Shown piece after piece: positions 50,883 to 62,396 of a stretch of DNA of 64,000 nt. The DNA is from Mortierella sp. BCC40632. Its lineage: Eukaryota > Mortierellomycota > Mortierellomycetes > Mortierellales > Mortierellaceae. A program made the position numbers and the translations under genes. Where the stretch lies: contig WAEK01000001.1 in the NCBI GenBank assembly GCA_011634665.1, forward strand, positions 3,558,501-3,622,500. Reading direction: 5' to 3'. Numbering within the stretch: the stretch's first letter is position 1; every line of letters begins with the position of its first letter. The notes below the pieces were generated by a model. That model did not search any database and was not told the DNA's origin. It worked only from the letters and a program-made list of their open reading frames with translations.

Positions 50883-51847
50883 ATGAGCTCCTCTCTGTCT
50901 CGTTCCTCAAGGTCCACGCGGCGAACATCACAGGAGAACGGGGCAAAGGGCCCATCTTCGGCTCGCCAATCGCCATCTCTTTCATCCACCACTCCATCCG
51001 ACACTCTTAGCTCTGCACAACAAACAGACCACACAAAGACCGTTCAAGAACTACGGGATGAACTCGAGGAACTCAACGCAGCCAAGGAACTCTTGGAGGA
51101 CAAGGTCAAACAACTAGAGGAACGTGTTCAATATGTAGAAGCCGACGCACGTCTAAGTGCTTCTGTTATGGCCAAGGAGAACATGGACCTCAAGGAGAAG
51201 ACTCGCCAACTTGGAATTGAGCTCTGTAAGTGTTACAGAGATTCTCTTTTATTTCGTCCGCATCCTTTTTATCCATTTATTCTAAACACTGTTTCTTTGT
51301 CCTTGGGTAACGGATAGCCATGGTCGTCGATGAAAGGGATGCACTCACTGAAAAGACACGTCTCAAGATACCCCACCCAGAAGTCGAGGTATGTTGTGCA
51401 CCAAGTAAACCTGTTCAAGCTTGTGGTTCACTCTACTACTATCCTGCCCCTAACTATGCGACTGGATTGTTCGTTTTTGTTTTTGTTTTTTTTACTGGCT
51501 ATTATAGGAGGAAGCACGGCAGATGTCTATTCGTCTTACGGATGCATGGCTCAAGATTTCGAACATGAAGACGTCTCAGGAAGAACATGTCCAAAAACTA
51601 TTCAAGGCAGAAGAAACTAACGCCAAACTGACGACCGAGCTTTCCAAAGCTATCGAGACGGCTGATGGTTACAAGACCTCTCAAAAAGAGGAGCGAAAGC
51701 AATGGGAATCAGAACGAAATGACTTTGTTGCTGAGATAGAGTCTCTTAAGGTATTTTCTTTTTTCCTTTTGTATACAAGGAGGGCATTGTGGAGACTATT
51801 TTATCCCTTCCTGGCTTTTCTCCCTTGACTGTACTGAGATATGGAGA

Positions 51848-51882
<35 letters not shown>

Positions 51883-53641
51883 AAAATTGACACAATCGAG
51901 CTCGGATGGAGGCAAACAAGTCTTGGACTGGGAAGGCGATAAAGCACGTATTCGAGAATCGTTTAAATACGAGAAGGCTGGCTGGGACAAGGAAAAGAAG
52001 AGCTACATGGACCAGATTGCATCACTCAAGGTCAAAATGACTGGTCTCAGTCTCCAACCTAAAGCTCCTCCACCAGAATGGGTTCTTGAAAAGCATCAGT
52101 TGGTCGAACGATGTTCGAACCTCCAGAGTCGGGTCACACAGCTCGATAGCGATAACAGTGTCAACAGTGCTAGTGCAAAACGCTTGGAGGCCGAGAATAC
52201 AAAGCTGAGCAAAAAAGTCGACGTTCTCAAGGCAAAACTTGTGGAGGTGATGGAGCATGCCAAGACGATGCAGGAGCAAGCGGATGAAGAAAAGACAAGG
52301 CGAGGATCTACCAGTGTCAACAGAAAGGTTTGTGTCAATTTTTTTTTTTTTTTTTTTTTTTTCGTCTCTGTCCATCCAACATGACAGGTTCATTTTTTCA
52401 GGCTCTGACTGAAGATATCCACCGTCCTACTTTGGACAACACTATAGACCAGTGCACCCGCTCGTCCTCGCGCACCCAGGAGAAAAGCTACTCCCAAAGA
52501 AGACGGAGAAGAAAGTGATCAAGCAGAGCGGCCACCTGCAGCAAGAGCCGCTAGTTTAGAAATTACCATCCCTAAGAAGCCGCCCGTCCGATCCACGAGA
52601 GCACGAAGGACCGTCAATTATCATGTCGACAGCGACACCAGTTCCGAAGATTTGAGCGATCTTGAGTCGGATGAGACTAGTGAAGAGGACGAGGATGCAA
52701 GCGGTGCAGATGACATGGACGAGGACGAGCCCGAACAAGGCCAAAGCGAACACAACCTCTCGAAGGAAGAGTCTAGCAAAGCTGAGGATACTGCAGGTGG
52801 AGAAGCAGCGACTGATATGGTTGTTGAGACGGAGCATGTCGTCCAAGATGAGGTGATGGCTGAACAAGAACCCGAGTCAGAACATGAAGAACTCACTAGC
52901 ACCAAGAGGCCGGCCTCTAGGTATCGTAAGGCAGCTGCAGATGATGATTCGGATGCCGAGTTTGAACCTGTCAAGAAAGCGTCCCATGGCTCCCGGGGAG
53001 TTCGTGGTAGCAAGGCCAAGTCCGTGAATGCATCCAACAACAATGACTCGGAAGCCTCCACCAAGACGACATCTTCTCTGAGCAAGAAACGTGCCAACGA
53101 CGCAGATGCGGACAGTAGTGTGGAGTCATCAAAAGACAATGTCACAGCTACCACAGCTTCTGCAACTTCAACCACCACCACCACCACCGCTACCACTATT
53201 ACCACAACAACATCGCAGGAAGCTACGCCTATTGTTTCCACTTCTAAAGAATCAGAAACAGACAAGACTAGCAACCCCTCTGCCGATGTCTCAGAAGCAC
53301 CCGCCACTCCTGCTGAGGTCGAGGCACCCAAGCCTGTGACCACAGAAAAGGTTAAGAAAAAACGCAGACTCTTGAAGGGTAAAGGACTTGATGAATTGGG
53401 AGACATCTTGAATGGTCCTGGATCCAATTTGACACCCTCGTCTCCATCGTCAGGACTTGCATTTGGACGAGGTCATTCAAGTCATCAGGCAAGGGTCACA
53501 ATGACGGCGACAACAACGGCTAGTTCTTTGGATGGGGCGAGTAGTAGCAGTAGCAAAAAGGCTGTCCATGCGAACATGGATGCACTGAATGCCATCAAAC
53601 TTGCGTTTTCGGTACCCAAGGCTAAAAATCCTTCTCCGTAG
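50883..53641 (+). CDS. Coiled-coil protein with acidic and Ser/Thr-rich C-terminal half
   Basis: Exons are 50883-51225, 51318-51388, 51508-51750, 51881-52327 and 52448-53641, giving 2298 nt, or 765 aa, in consistent phase. After a Ser/Arg-rich start, residues about 55-380 are heptad-like coiled coil (VQELRDELEELNAAKELLED, LLQLEER-type repeats, KSYMDQIASLKVKM). Then come basic patches (APARPRAPRRKATPKE, RSTRARRTVNYHVDSD), a strongly acidic stretch, Thr/Ser runs, and a C-terminal block with KKKRRLLKGKGLDELGD and MDALNAIKLAFSVPK. This mix of a long N-terminal coiled coil and a basic/acidic disordered tail is seen in chromosome and spindle proteins such as shugoshin and monopolin, but I see no diagnostic motif for either. 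The function is unassigned. The last intron offers two acceptors, one of which would truncate the protein. Divergent from GRP94. Confidence 0.8.
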
Positions 53642-53963
53642 TTTGGGGTTTTTTCACCTTTCATATTTATTTTTTCCCCCCCCCCCCCTCCCCTTCCTCT
53701 CCACCACCACCTTCTCCCTCTCCCCGCCCTTGAGCTGTACCATTTGTACCATGCGTCTCTTTTTTTCTCCCCCTTTTTTTCTTTCTCATTTGATTGACAC
53801 TCGCTCCGTGGTTGTCATAGTTCACTCGCTCTCCATCGTCCTTTTTTTTTTGCTGTAACAATACCAATACCAATAAAAAAAAAAAAAAAAAAAAAAATCT
53901 CCTAGGAGAAATAATTGTATTTAGATATCTATTTCTTCTTTTCTTTTTTTCTTTTTTTTCCTT
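53642..53963. other. Convergent 3' region
   Basis: Pyrimidine-rich on +, with a C-run near 53678 and an A-run at about 53874-53897. No gene. Confidence 0.5.
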
Positions 53964-54424
53964 TTAAGAGTAGCTGACACCGTGGTCAGTGTTGCAAGTG
54001 TTGATGCTCGCCTGATATTTGGTAGCACAGGTGGCAATATCTAGCTTCTTGCCAGTGTAAATATCCATCTCATTATTGTTCGCCCTAGTGGTGCATTTAG
54101 TCTGCTCGGCGCCAGCATCATTGGCACACTTTTGCCAATCAGTGTTGGAGGGTATCGTTTGTCCTCCTTGGACAGGGCCTTTTGTCACAAATGGCTCATC
54201 TTGGGGAACTATTTTACAGGTGAGGAGATGGAGGGAGAAGAAAAAGAAAGAAAGAAAGAGGCATTGTTCAGCTATAGAGGAAAGGAAGCCTGTACAAGCA
54301 TTCAAAGATTCAAGAAGGAACGCGTCAAATCAAATGATAAAGTATTATTCCACTTACGAGGTGCAGCCAAAACCATGGAGAGGACAGCCAAGGCGGCGAT
54401 GCTGGTGTAGATAAATGACTTCAT
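53964..54424 (-). CDS. Small secreted protein with twin CX10C, 2 exons
   Basis: Exon 1 is 54424-54358 and exon 2 is 54208-53964, joined by a GTAAGT...ATAG intron, giving 103 aa. The first 20 or so residues (MKSFIYTSIAALAVLSMVLA) are a typical signal peptide ending near AAP. The mature part of about 80 residues contains exactly four cysteines arranged CX10C-X21-CX10C in an otherwise polar sequence, compatible with two helices joined by two disulfides. The spacing recalls helical-hairpin proteins such as the CX9C family, but those are mitochondrial and lack a signal peptide. There is no transmembrane segment or GPI signal. Small cysteine-bearing secreted proteins of this size are often called candidate effectors; nothing here proves that. 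I do not recognise the family. The ATG is preceded by a normal leader. Confidence 0.78.
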
Positions 54425-55557
54425 GTTGAGTGATAGTGGAAAGTGAGAATGCACAAGGATGTGTGTTGTGTGAAAATGAACAAAGAGAAAGCGTTGAGAG
54501 GATGGGAGGCGTTGTATTTATACGAGAAGAGATATTTAGCGTTCGTAGTTCAGGCTGGGGATTCCTTCCTTCTACTCAGGAATTAGGTGGGTGTGAAGAC
54601 CCGTCATTGAACCCTTTGCCCTGAGAGAGAAAGAGTGAGTGAGTGAGAAAAGTCTCCGTTGAAAGAGTCCCTCGGCCGCATCCCTGCTGTCGCGTCGAAG
54701 CGCACTAGGCAAGCTCTCAGCCCATCTTTCTTTCTCTCTTTTTCGCCCCCCAATGCATTAGCATTCCCGATGGCAGCGCCCAGTTATGGGGCCAAGGGAC
54801 AAAGAGAGAGAGAGAGAGAGAGATACACTGTTCGGCGAGACAACACCTCACTCTCCCCTGGTTTTCCGGCAGTTGTGATTTTTTTTTTATTCTCTTCGTC
54901 TCCTTAAGCACTCTTCTCTCCCTGCAGCGTGGATACCTGCATGCCTAATCCTAACTTCTGCCCCATAGTCCCTATTGGTCTTTCAACCCCCTCACGATGG
55001 ATTGGAATGAGTTGAAGCCAGGGAAGGAGCAGAAAAGACAGACAGAGAGAGAGAAAAGGGCACATAACTCTGTCTCTCTCTCTCTCTCATGCTAGTTCAT
55101 CTAGACACATGTACTGTCCATGGTTCTAGGAGGTTGGGCTCATCCTTATAGGATAGGATTGCACGCATGTAAGACGGCCCAGAAAGCCCCTGGCCGTCAT
55201 TTTTTTTTTTTTTTTTTTTGCCTGCCCTCACTCTCTGTCTCTATCTTTCTAGCTACTTCCCTTCTCCTTCCGAAAAAGTTTTTGGGCCGATGTGTTCCTA
55301 GTAGACTCCTTTGTCTATTTCGAGTTATCCCATCCTCCCATTTTCAAAAATACAATTTTTTTTTTTTTTTTTTTTTAAAAAAAAGCGTTTATTGACTGTG
55401 TTGTTGTTTTTTTGAGCGTTTTTACCTAGCGCAAGGAAGTATAGTAAAGGTGTATGGGAGTGGGGGAAGAAGAGGAGAGGCAAGATACGAAAGAGTCGAC
55501 AGAAAAAAGAAAAAAAAAAAAAAGGACAGGCCCTGTTGACCCTTTTTTTTTTTTTTT
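54425..55557. other. Intergenic: secreted-protein upstream region and P450 3' flank
   Basis: About 1.1 kb with an AG run near 54806-54823, a CT run near 55070-55087, and T-runs at 55200 and 55357. No supported gene. Confidence 0.5.
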
Positions 55558-58500
55558 TTACAGCGCCATAACTCCTGTCTTGCTCAAGTCCCTCCGCTTG
55601 ACACGCAGTGGAAGTCCAGACTCGATAGGAAGGGTCAAACCAGCACCATATGGGGGTTCATTGTCGGGATCCACCAACTCAAATGTGAATCGCCTGAAGA
55701 GAATCGACATGACCGTGATAGCCTCGATCGTGGCGAATTGCTGACCCAGACCTATTATACAAGATAGAAGGTGGATTTGGTCAGAAAGCGTAGTCAAAGG
55801 GAGATGGAGGTATGGACATGGAGGAAATTCTTGTTTGGATATAGAAAAAAAAAAAATAGTGCAGGCGATTTTTTTTTTTTTTTTTTTTTTGCTACTCACA
55901 GGTACGGGGTCCTGCATGGAAAGCTGGGAATTGTGCTGGAGACACCTTGTCGCCCTTGAGCCAGCGCTCGGGGTTGTACTCAAGAGCATCAGGGCCCCAG
56001 ATGGTCTTGTCTCGGCTATTGAGAAGATCGGTGCATGACATGTGTTAGAATCTGGTGTCTATAGTTCCCCCTTTCTTTATCCCTTTTGCCATAAATGAGA
56101 AAAGAGAGAGAGAAAGAGAGAAAAACAAAGATGATCGGCTCTTGATGCAGGGCAGATTCAAGAGTGGACAGCCTCTCTCTCTCTCTTACCCCATTGTCCA
56201 GGAAGACCAGAGGAAGAATTCTCCTTTCTTAATCTCTACACCGTCTAGTGATACAAACATTCAAGGCAAAAAAAAAAAAAAAAAAAAAAAAAGTCAGGAC
56301 ACCAAGTCAAAAGCCAATCATCTTGCTTTCCAAAGAGCAGCGTGGACGGACACCAAACACCTACTGGGCAAGACGTCGTCCTGAACACACATCTTGGTGT
56401 TGCGAGGAACGCTTGGATAGAAACGAAGAGCTACAATACGGGATTATGAATGGACTAGAGTCAGTAAGACTTCTTCTTCTTCCAACTCCTCCTTTCAATA
56501 TTCAATGCTTTTGCACATCTGCCAAAAAAAAAAAAAAAAAAAAAAAAATGTGACTAACCCTCATGGAAACTATCAAAAAGGCAAGAAGTAAAAAACAACA
56601 TCCCAAATGGTGTTAACTCAACATCCACATCAAGGCATTCTGATGAGACACCGTATCAGGTATCTCAATGCAGTTCAGTTATCTAGAAAACAACGACAGC
56701 ACATGAACCTAGTCACTCACCAAGCTTCAGCAAACTTCATCTTCTTGTATGATTCATAGGTAGGTTCTTCATCACCAAGGACAGTGTCAATTTCTTCCCG
56801 AAGTTTCTTGACAATGTTCTTGTCAGTCGAAGAGCGATGAAGGAGATAGAACATCCAAGATAATGCCTGAGCAGTAGTATCACGACCAGCCTTGAGAAGG
56901 AAAGAAAAAAGAAAAGAAAAGGAAAGAAAGTCCCATAATCCCTGATTAGCATTTCTTGCTTCCAGCATGTCTTCCTACTTTTCCATGGGATGAATTGTCG
57001 TTGCCTGGACTTACAATGACAAAGTTCAAGATCGAATCCTTGAGCATATCATCCGAAAGCACCTGACCATCTTCACCCTTGAGTTCCATAAAGAGCTGCA
57101 AGAGATCCTTCTGGGGCTTGTGGTAACCCTTCAGACGACGGTTGCGGATAATATCAAGTGAAAAGTCGACAATAATCTTCTTATCCTTAGCAACTTGCTT
57201 GTTCACACCTGTCCACCATTCCCAGGCCTGCCAGAATCCAAGGAAAAGACGGTTGCTGACGGTGGCGTTGAGTCGGTCAAAGGCTGCTGCAAACTCAACC
57301 TCTCCATCGAGCTTCTCGAGGCATCCAAAGGACTGGCCGAACGAGATCCTAAAGAGGAAAGAGCAAAAAAAAAAAAAAAAAAAAAAGTAAGTAAAGTGGG
57401 ATAGAACGAAAGCTCCTTCTCATCACTCTGAACGTGCTGTTCTTGATCCTTGTTTGTTATTGTGTAGCTTTAGGACTGCATAGGTAACAGGGTCTTCTCT
57501 TCACAAAGTAGCTCAGCCCCGGAGGGTGCACGGCCCATTCAAATCTGTGATTAATGTTACGCAACAAGGCTGTCTTTTTTTTTTTTTTTCTCCGGCTCCT
57601 CGTTTCCTGTACGACCACTCAATCATCCACGAGTTGATTTTGATGCATTTCTCATTCGAATGATGATTAGGAAGGAGGTCTTCACTACGGACTCCAGTTC
57701 AATGGGAAGTGAAGATAGGGAGTGCATTGTTTGTACCCCCTCTCCCCCTTGGATAAGAGACCATTGCTGACTTACTCTCCAAAGGAATCCAGTGTGAACT
57801 TCAAAAAGACATCATGAACGTCCACGACTGTATTATTCTCCACAGCCCTGTCAAAGTAGGTTGACACAATCTCGGACTCGCGCACAAAGACATTGCTGGT
57901 GTAATCTGAATAGAGAGATGAAGCGATTCGGATTAATCAGTTCTCTTGTCGTGCCCGAGGATGAATGAGAGCATATTTAAAAAGCAATGAAGAGTCCATC
58001 ATCTCGGAGGCATTGTCCACTCCTTTTGCTTTTTTGCTTTTTTTTGGGAGGGGGGGAGGCTGTTATCTCAGCACACTTACCACGGAAGGCCTTGACATTG
58101 AAAATGTGGCTGGCCATCTTGCGCTGCCATTTCCAGTTCTGATACAGTGGTCGAGGCCCGAATTGGGTGAATTTCGATCAGCATGCGCATTACGACATCT
58201 TTTTTTTTTTTTTTTTTTTTTTTCGCTCTCGCTCTCTGCTTGTGATAGCATCAAAGAAAATACAATTAAAAGAAAAAAAAATTGGGTTTTACCTCGCCAT
58301 CAGCTCCAAAGATACCGTGGCCAAGCAGGTCCGCCATTGACTCTCGAAGGATGGGTCCCTTCTCGTAGGCCCAAAAGTTGGTCTTGAGGATATGCTCGAC
58401 TGAGGAAGGCTCGTTGACTACAATGCCACGACCCAGACCTGGCATGGTAAACGTCCAGGTCGAGCCATATTTGGCATGAAGCATGTCATGGAAATGCGAA

Positions 58501-58733
58501 AACTTATTGGGTGGGGTGGTCGCAAGGAGGATCATGTTGCCGATCAGAGGCAGACCCGGGGGTCCAGGGAGCTTAGAGCGGCGCGTGCCGATGGCGTTGT
58601 TTCGGTATTTAAGGATGAGATACAGAACGTAGAGACCGAGGATCTTTGGGACAGGCGACCGCTCAAGGCTCTTCCGGAGCAATTGGATCAGAACTGACGA
58701 TGAGCTGGCAAGCTTTGAGACAACCTCGGACAT
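55558..58733 (-). CDS. Cytochrome P450 monooxygenase, 10 exons with an 11-nt microexon
   Basis: Exons in coding order are 58733-58293, 58138-58081, 57905-57776, 57348-57015, 56890-56721, 56569-56559, 56430-56365, 56244-56190, 56015-55900 and 55751-55558, giving 1575 nt, or 524 aa, with every phase matching. A hydrophobic N-terminal anchor is followed by the proline hinge [13 protein letters not shown]. The I-helix reads [12 protein letters not shown]. The E-x-x-R motif is [13 protein letters not shown], of which the CFHEA part depends on the 11-nt exon. Then come NPERW and the heme loop [14 protein letters not shown] with its Cys ligand. All signatures of an active microsomal class II enzyme are present. 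The overall pattern resembles CYP52/CYP86-type fatty acid or alkane hydroxylases, but the substrate cannot be fixed. The TAA stop is directly followed by an A-run. Several introns carry long T-runs on the coding strand. Confidence 0.93.
56559..56569 (-). other. 11-nt microexon of the P450 gene
   Basis: Eleven bases between an AG acceptor (GATAG) and a GTTAGT donor. With two bases from the previous exon and two from the next it encodes Cys-Phe-His-Glu-Ala, completing the invariant ExxR helix. Without it the downstream frame is lost. Confidence 0.85.
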
Positions 58734-61700
58734 TGTGGTGTGTGTGTTGGTGTGTGTAAGTGCGTTTAGGTGTGAGGAGAGAATGCAGGTGAGGGCTGGT
58801 GTTTAAATGAATAAGTGAGTATGCTCTTTAGGATGTGACGGAGCCAGAGTGGTGCAGTCGAAGGGAAAAATCGAGGGATGTGTGTGGGGAAAGAGGTAAG
58901 AAGGAAAACGGAAGAAAGAGGAAACCACCTGAATATAAAGGCTGTTGCAGTCTCGAAGGAAAGGGAAAAGAGCCGATCCGTCCGGTTTCTTCTCACCATC
59001 CTTTGGCTTCCCAGCCGAGCTCGGCGGGCAGGAGGACAACATCCGACCCGGCCCCTGCACCATCCTTCACCATCTGTTTACACCACCCCTTCACGCCATC
59101 CATCGCCCTTCCTCGCCTACAGGTTTTTTTCTCCCTGGCGTCTGTACGCCTTGTTCACGCCATGCCACGACCAGACGCCATTTTCTTGCCTCTCTGTCCT
59201 CAACTCACCTGCTTCTAACATGTTCTCACTTGATGCTCATCAAACAGAACCAGAGACTCTGGGTTTATTATACTGTATGTACTAACATTGTGCAACGGAG
59301 CACCGAGCAATCTTCTCAATCTTCGGGGCACCCTTGTTCTCTTTCCCACTCAGAAGGGAAAGGCTGTCGGTGGGGCATATACATATGGTACCTTCGCTCT
59401 AGAAAAAAAAAAAAAAGTGCTCTCAACATTTGGCAAAGAGGGTGCAAGTTCCCGTCGACATTGACTTTTTTTTTTTTTGGATGCAGAGCATCCGACTGGA
59501 GGGGCGGAAACACCCCCTCCCCAACTCACTGCTTCCCACTTCTCTTTCTCGCTATCTTCTCATCTCACACTGATTCGCATGAGGGCCGTGACGCTGGCTA
59601 TGCAAGCAGAAAAAGGGAGGGGGAGGTGAGAACCAGGCCCTCGGCTTCGAGGTCTCCCTATCTTTATTTCTCGCACAAATACACGTGTAGCATCTGGCAC
59701 AGTTCACAAAGGAATAGGATAACGCAGCAGCGCAGGGAGGGCAGGAAAATTACTAACCACAACCTCTGCGCATTCCGAAGTATAAACACGCAGAGTTGTG
59801 AGCTGAGCTCGAAACTCTCTCCCCTTGGCCCAACGACTGTCTTTCACTTTTCCTGCATCCGTGCGTTGCACATTTTATCAAAAGCACACCAACATGTTTA
59901 CAAAAAAGATCATACGACCGCCCCCTTCCCCTTACTCACCCTCATCTTCCCAACTCAAGCAGCCAAGGCGGACGGTGTTGGTTCCCCACCATAGTTTCTA
60001 GCCTCTTGCAGCTCTCTACTCTAAATCAGCTTCAAGGGTTAGTTGCATTTAAAGCCTAGGTTGCCTTGACGTTAGACTCATGCTCTGATATTATTTCTAT
60101 TTCTGCTAGACATCTGTCAAAAAGGAGGAAAAACAAATACTAGTGGGAGAAAGGGAGGGTGCCTTAGCGCAAATGGTTTGCTCGACGGACGCTCCCTTGC
60201 AAAAATGCACAAATCCAAATGCACGCATGTTCAGAGGTGCTCACTCTCTCTTTTTTTTTTTTTTATTTATCAACGCGAGTACTGCGCGCGGAGTATGCTC
60301 TAATTTGTCCTCTCTTCTCCTCCACTTTCCCTACTCTCCGATCGATCGACTTTTAACTCGTCACTTTCTGAAGTCGAAAGAAGGATCTCTCCTACTTTTT
60401 TCTCCTTTCTTAGCAACAGCAAGCTTACGGACGTTTGCACTCTTTCACTCCCCACATCATCTTCCCCACAACCTTATCCTTCCAAAAGTGCTCCTTTTAC
60501 TCACGCATGTACAACTAGTGGTACTGCTTGATCTGAGACCCTTCTCATAGCGAAGGTTCTTCGGAACGGTTAGCAGCCGGGTCAAAAAAAGAATAACATT
60601 AAAAGGCAAAAGTCGGCCGGAGCGCTTGCCGTAGCGAGCCTTTCGGAGAAGACCAGAGACTCGGTAGGAGTCTTATTGTATTGGCCAATGGTTTCTGTTT
60701 GTGACCAGGACTGAACTGCATCAGTCCCTAGAACAGAAATGATGAGAGAGTAATAGGAAGTGCGGGCTGAAAAAAAAAAAAAAAAAAAAAAAAAGTAGAT
60801 AGTCTGCCCTGAGAGGTCCATTGAAGACTCTAGCAGCGAGAGCAGGACCGAATCCAAGTCTTTAAATCATGGGCATTTTGGTCCAATGTCCTGAAGAGTA
60901 CACTGAGTTCCTGCTAGATTCATCGTAAACGGGGTCATTTTTAGCCTTTCTCAACCCTCACTGAAAGTCAATTCAAGATTGACAAGTTAGTAAGGAATAT
61001 GAGGCGTGTTTCCGTCTGGCTCTTTGGCCGCACAAAGGGGTCATTGGGCCACAGTAGGTAAATCGAATCAGATTTCAGCTTCAGTCTGAATAGCTTGCTT
61101 CGATTGTCTAGTATGGTGGCGGCAAGAACCACCTGTCTAAATTAATTATCCAAATAGCAGAAATGAGAGAGAGAGAGAGAGAGAGAGATTGTGTACAAGT
61201 CAGACTTGATCCTAAGATCTGACGTGTCGAATGCTTAGGATCATAAATCATTGAAGCAATTTCTGAGCCAATGTTAAAGCAGACTTACAGGTTTCGTCAC
61301 ACTCTTGGGTACTAGAAATAGCTGGGAGTGGGTATGAACTAGCCATGCATGTAGGTGTCTTTGTTTTAATTGTCTGGCCTAGTCCACAAAGCTTCGACCT
61401 GAGTATAGATGGTTACTAGTCATCGTAACAGATCACAAAGGGGTTAATCTTTTGCTGACTCTGAGACTCTGAAGGGATACAGTTCTAGATCTTCATCGAG
61501 TCCTTCTATCGAAACGCACTGCTAGCATCATAGATATCTATAACATCTTGTGCTGTAAAATGAGGAAGGCGAGCGGAAGCGAAATGGAAAATTCCAGTGG
61601 TACTCAGATGAGCTGCCAGATTTTATTCGATACTCACCTGGTGGTTATACCCAAGCCAAGCACGACCCAGAGATCACGTCTCAGTAAACGAGTTAGCAAA

Positions 61701-62396
61701 GAGCGACGTATGACGTATTCTTTGCGACTGGTGGGCGCCTCATTGAGATATTAGGTTGATATGTGCAGCAGAGGAATACGTATCCGTTGACATTGTTACT
61801 TCTTGCAGCAGAAGTAATACAACGTCAGAAAAGCACACCCTTTACACAGCCTACTATAAGCGGATAGAAGTCAAAACCCAGTCAGAGTCCATTCCACTAG
61901 CAATGCCAAAATACACCCAACAAAAGTCGTTCTAGAAGAGTTAGTCGCACTCCGCAATTGGTAGTGGGGCACTTTGGGACCCAAACTTTGCTTCCCTGCT
62001 TTGCTCTTTTCGTCTGAGAATTGAGTAGCGCAAGCGACGACGAGAAACACCGATGCAGACAGGGAAAGGGTGACTCATAGCATTTTGTATCGTAATGAAA
62101 AATAACTTTGGGCAGATGCACATTTCTGAAAATATCATAGAGAATACTTATGGTATCGATGAGTAAGAAGAACAAGAAAGCAATAGCCTTGATCGTCAAA
62201 AGTAAGCCATTCAGATAATTAACAAGGTTGACCTGATATTTCTATCCTAGATTATCTGGTCAAATGGCTATCACCAAGGACAAAGTCTCTCCTTGGGGTT
62301 CCATTCCCCGCTCCTGCATCTCTCAAAACCAACTATAGCTTTCTGTCCTTCAGAATCATCTACTATTGTGACTATCATCATCAATATTTCCGCTTG
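58734..62396. other. Intergenic: P450 upstream side and protease 3' side
   Basis: 3.7 kb without a supported gene. The first kilobase is GA-rich on + near the P450 start. From about 60850 to 62400 base composition changes to AT-richer, repeat-poor DNA with only scattered short frames, perhaps decayed sequence. Short protein-like stretches at 60600-60860 (minus) could be remnants. Confidence 0.45.

Noticed and set aside
58945..59994. Open frame of 349 codons on the + strand
   Set aside because: Composition is that of translated simple sequence (Ser/Arg/His/Phe mixtures, Lys and Phe runs from A/T tracts). There is no domain and no periodic conservation, and it lies in the P450 upstream region.
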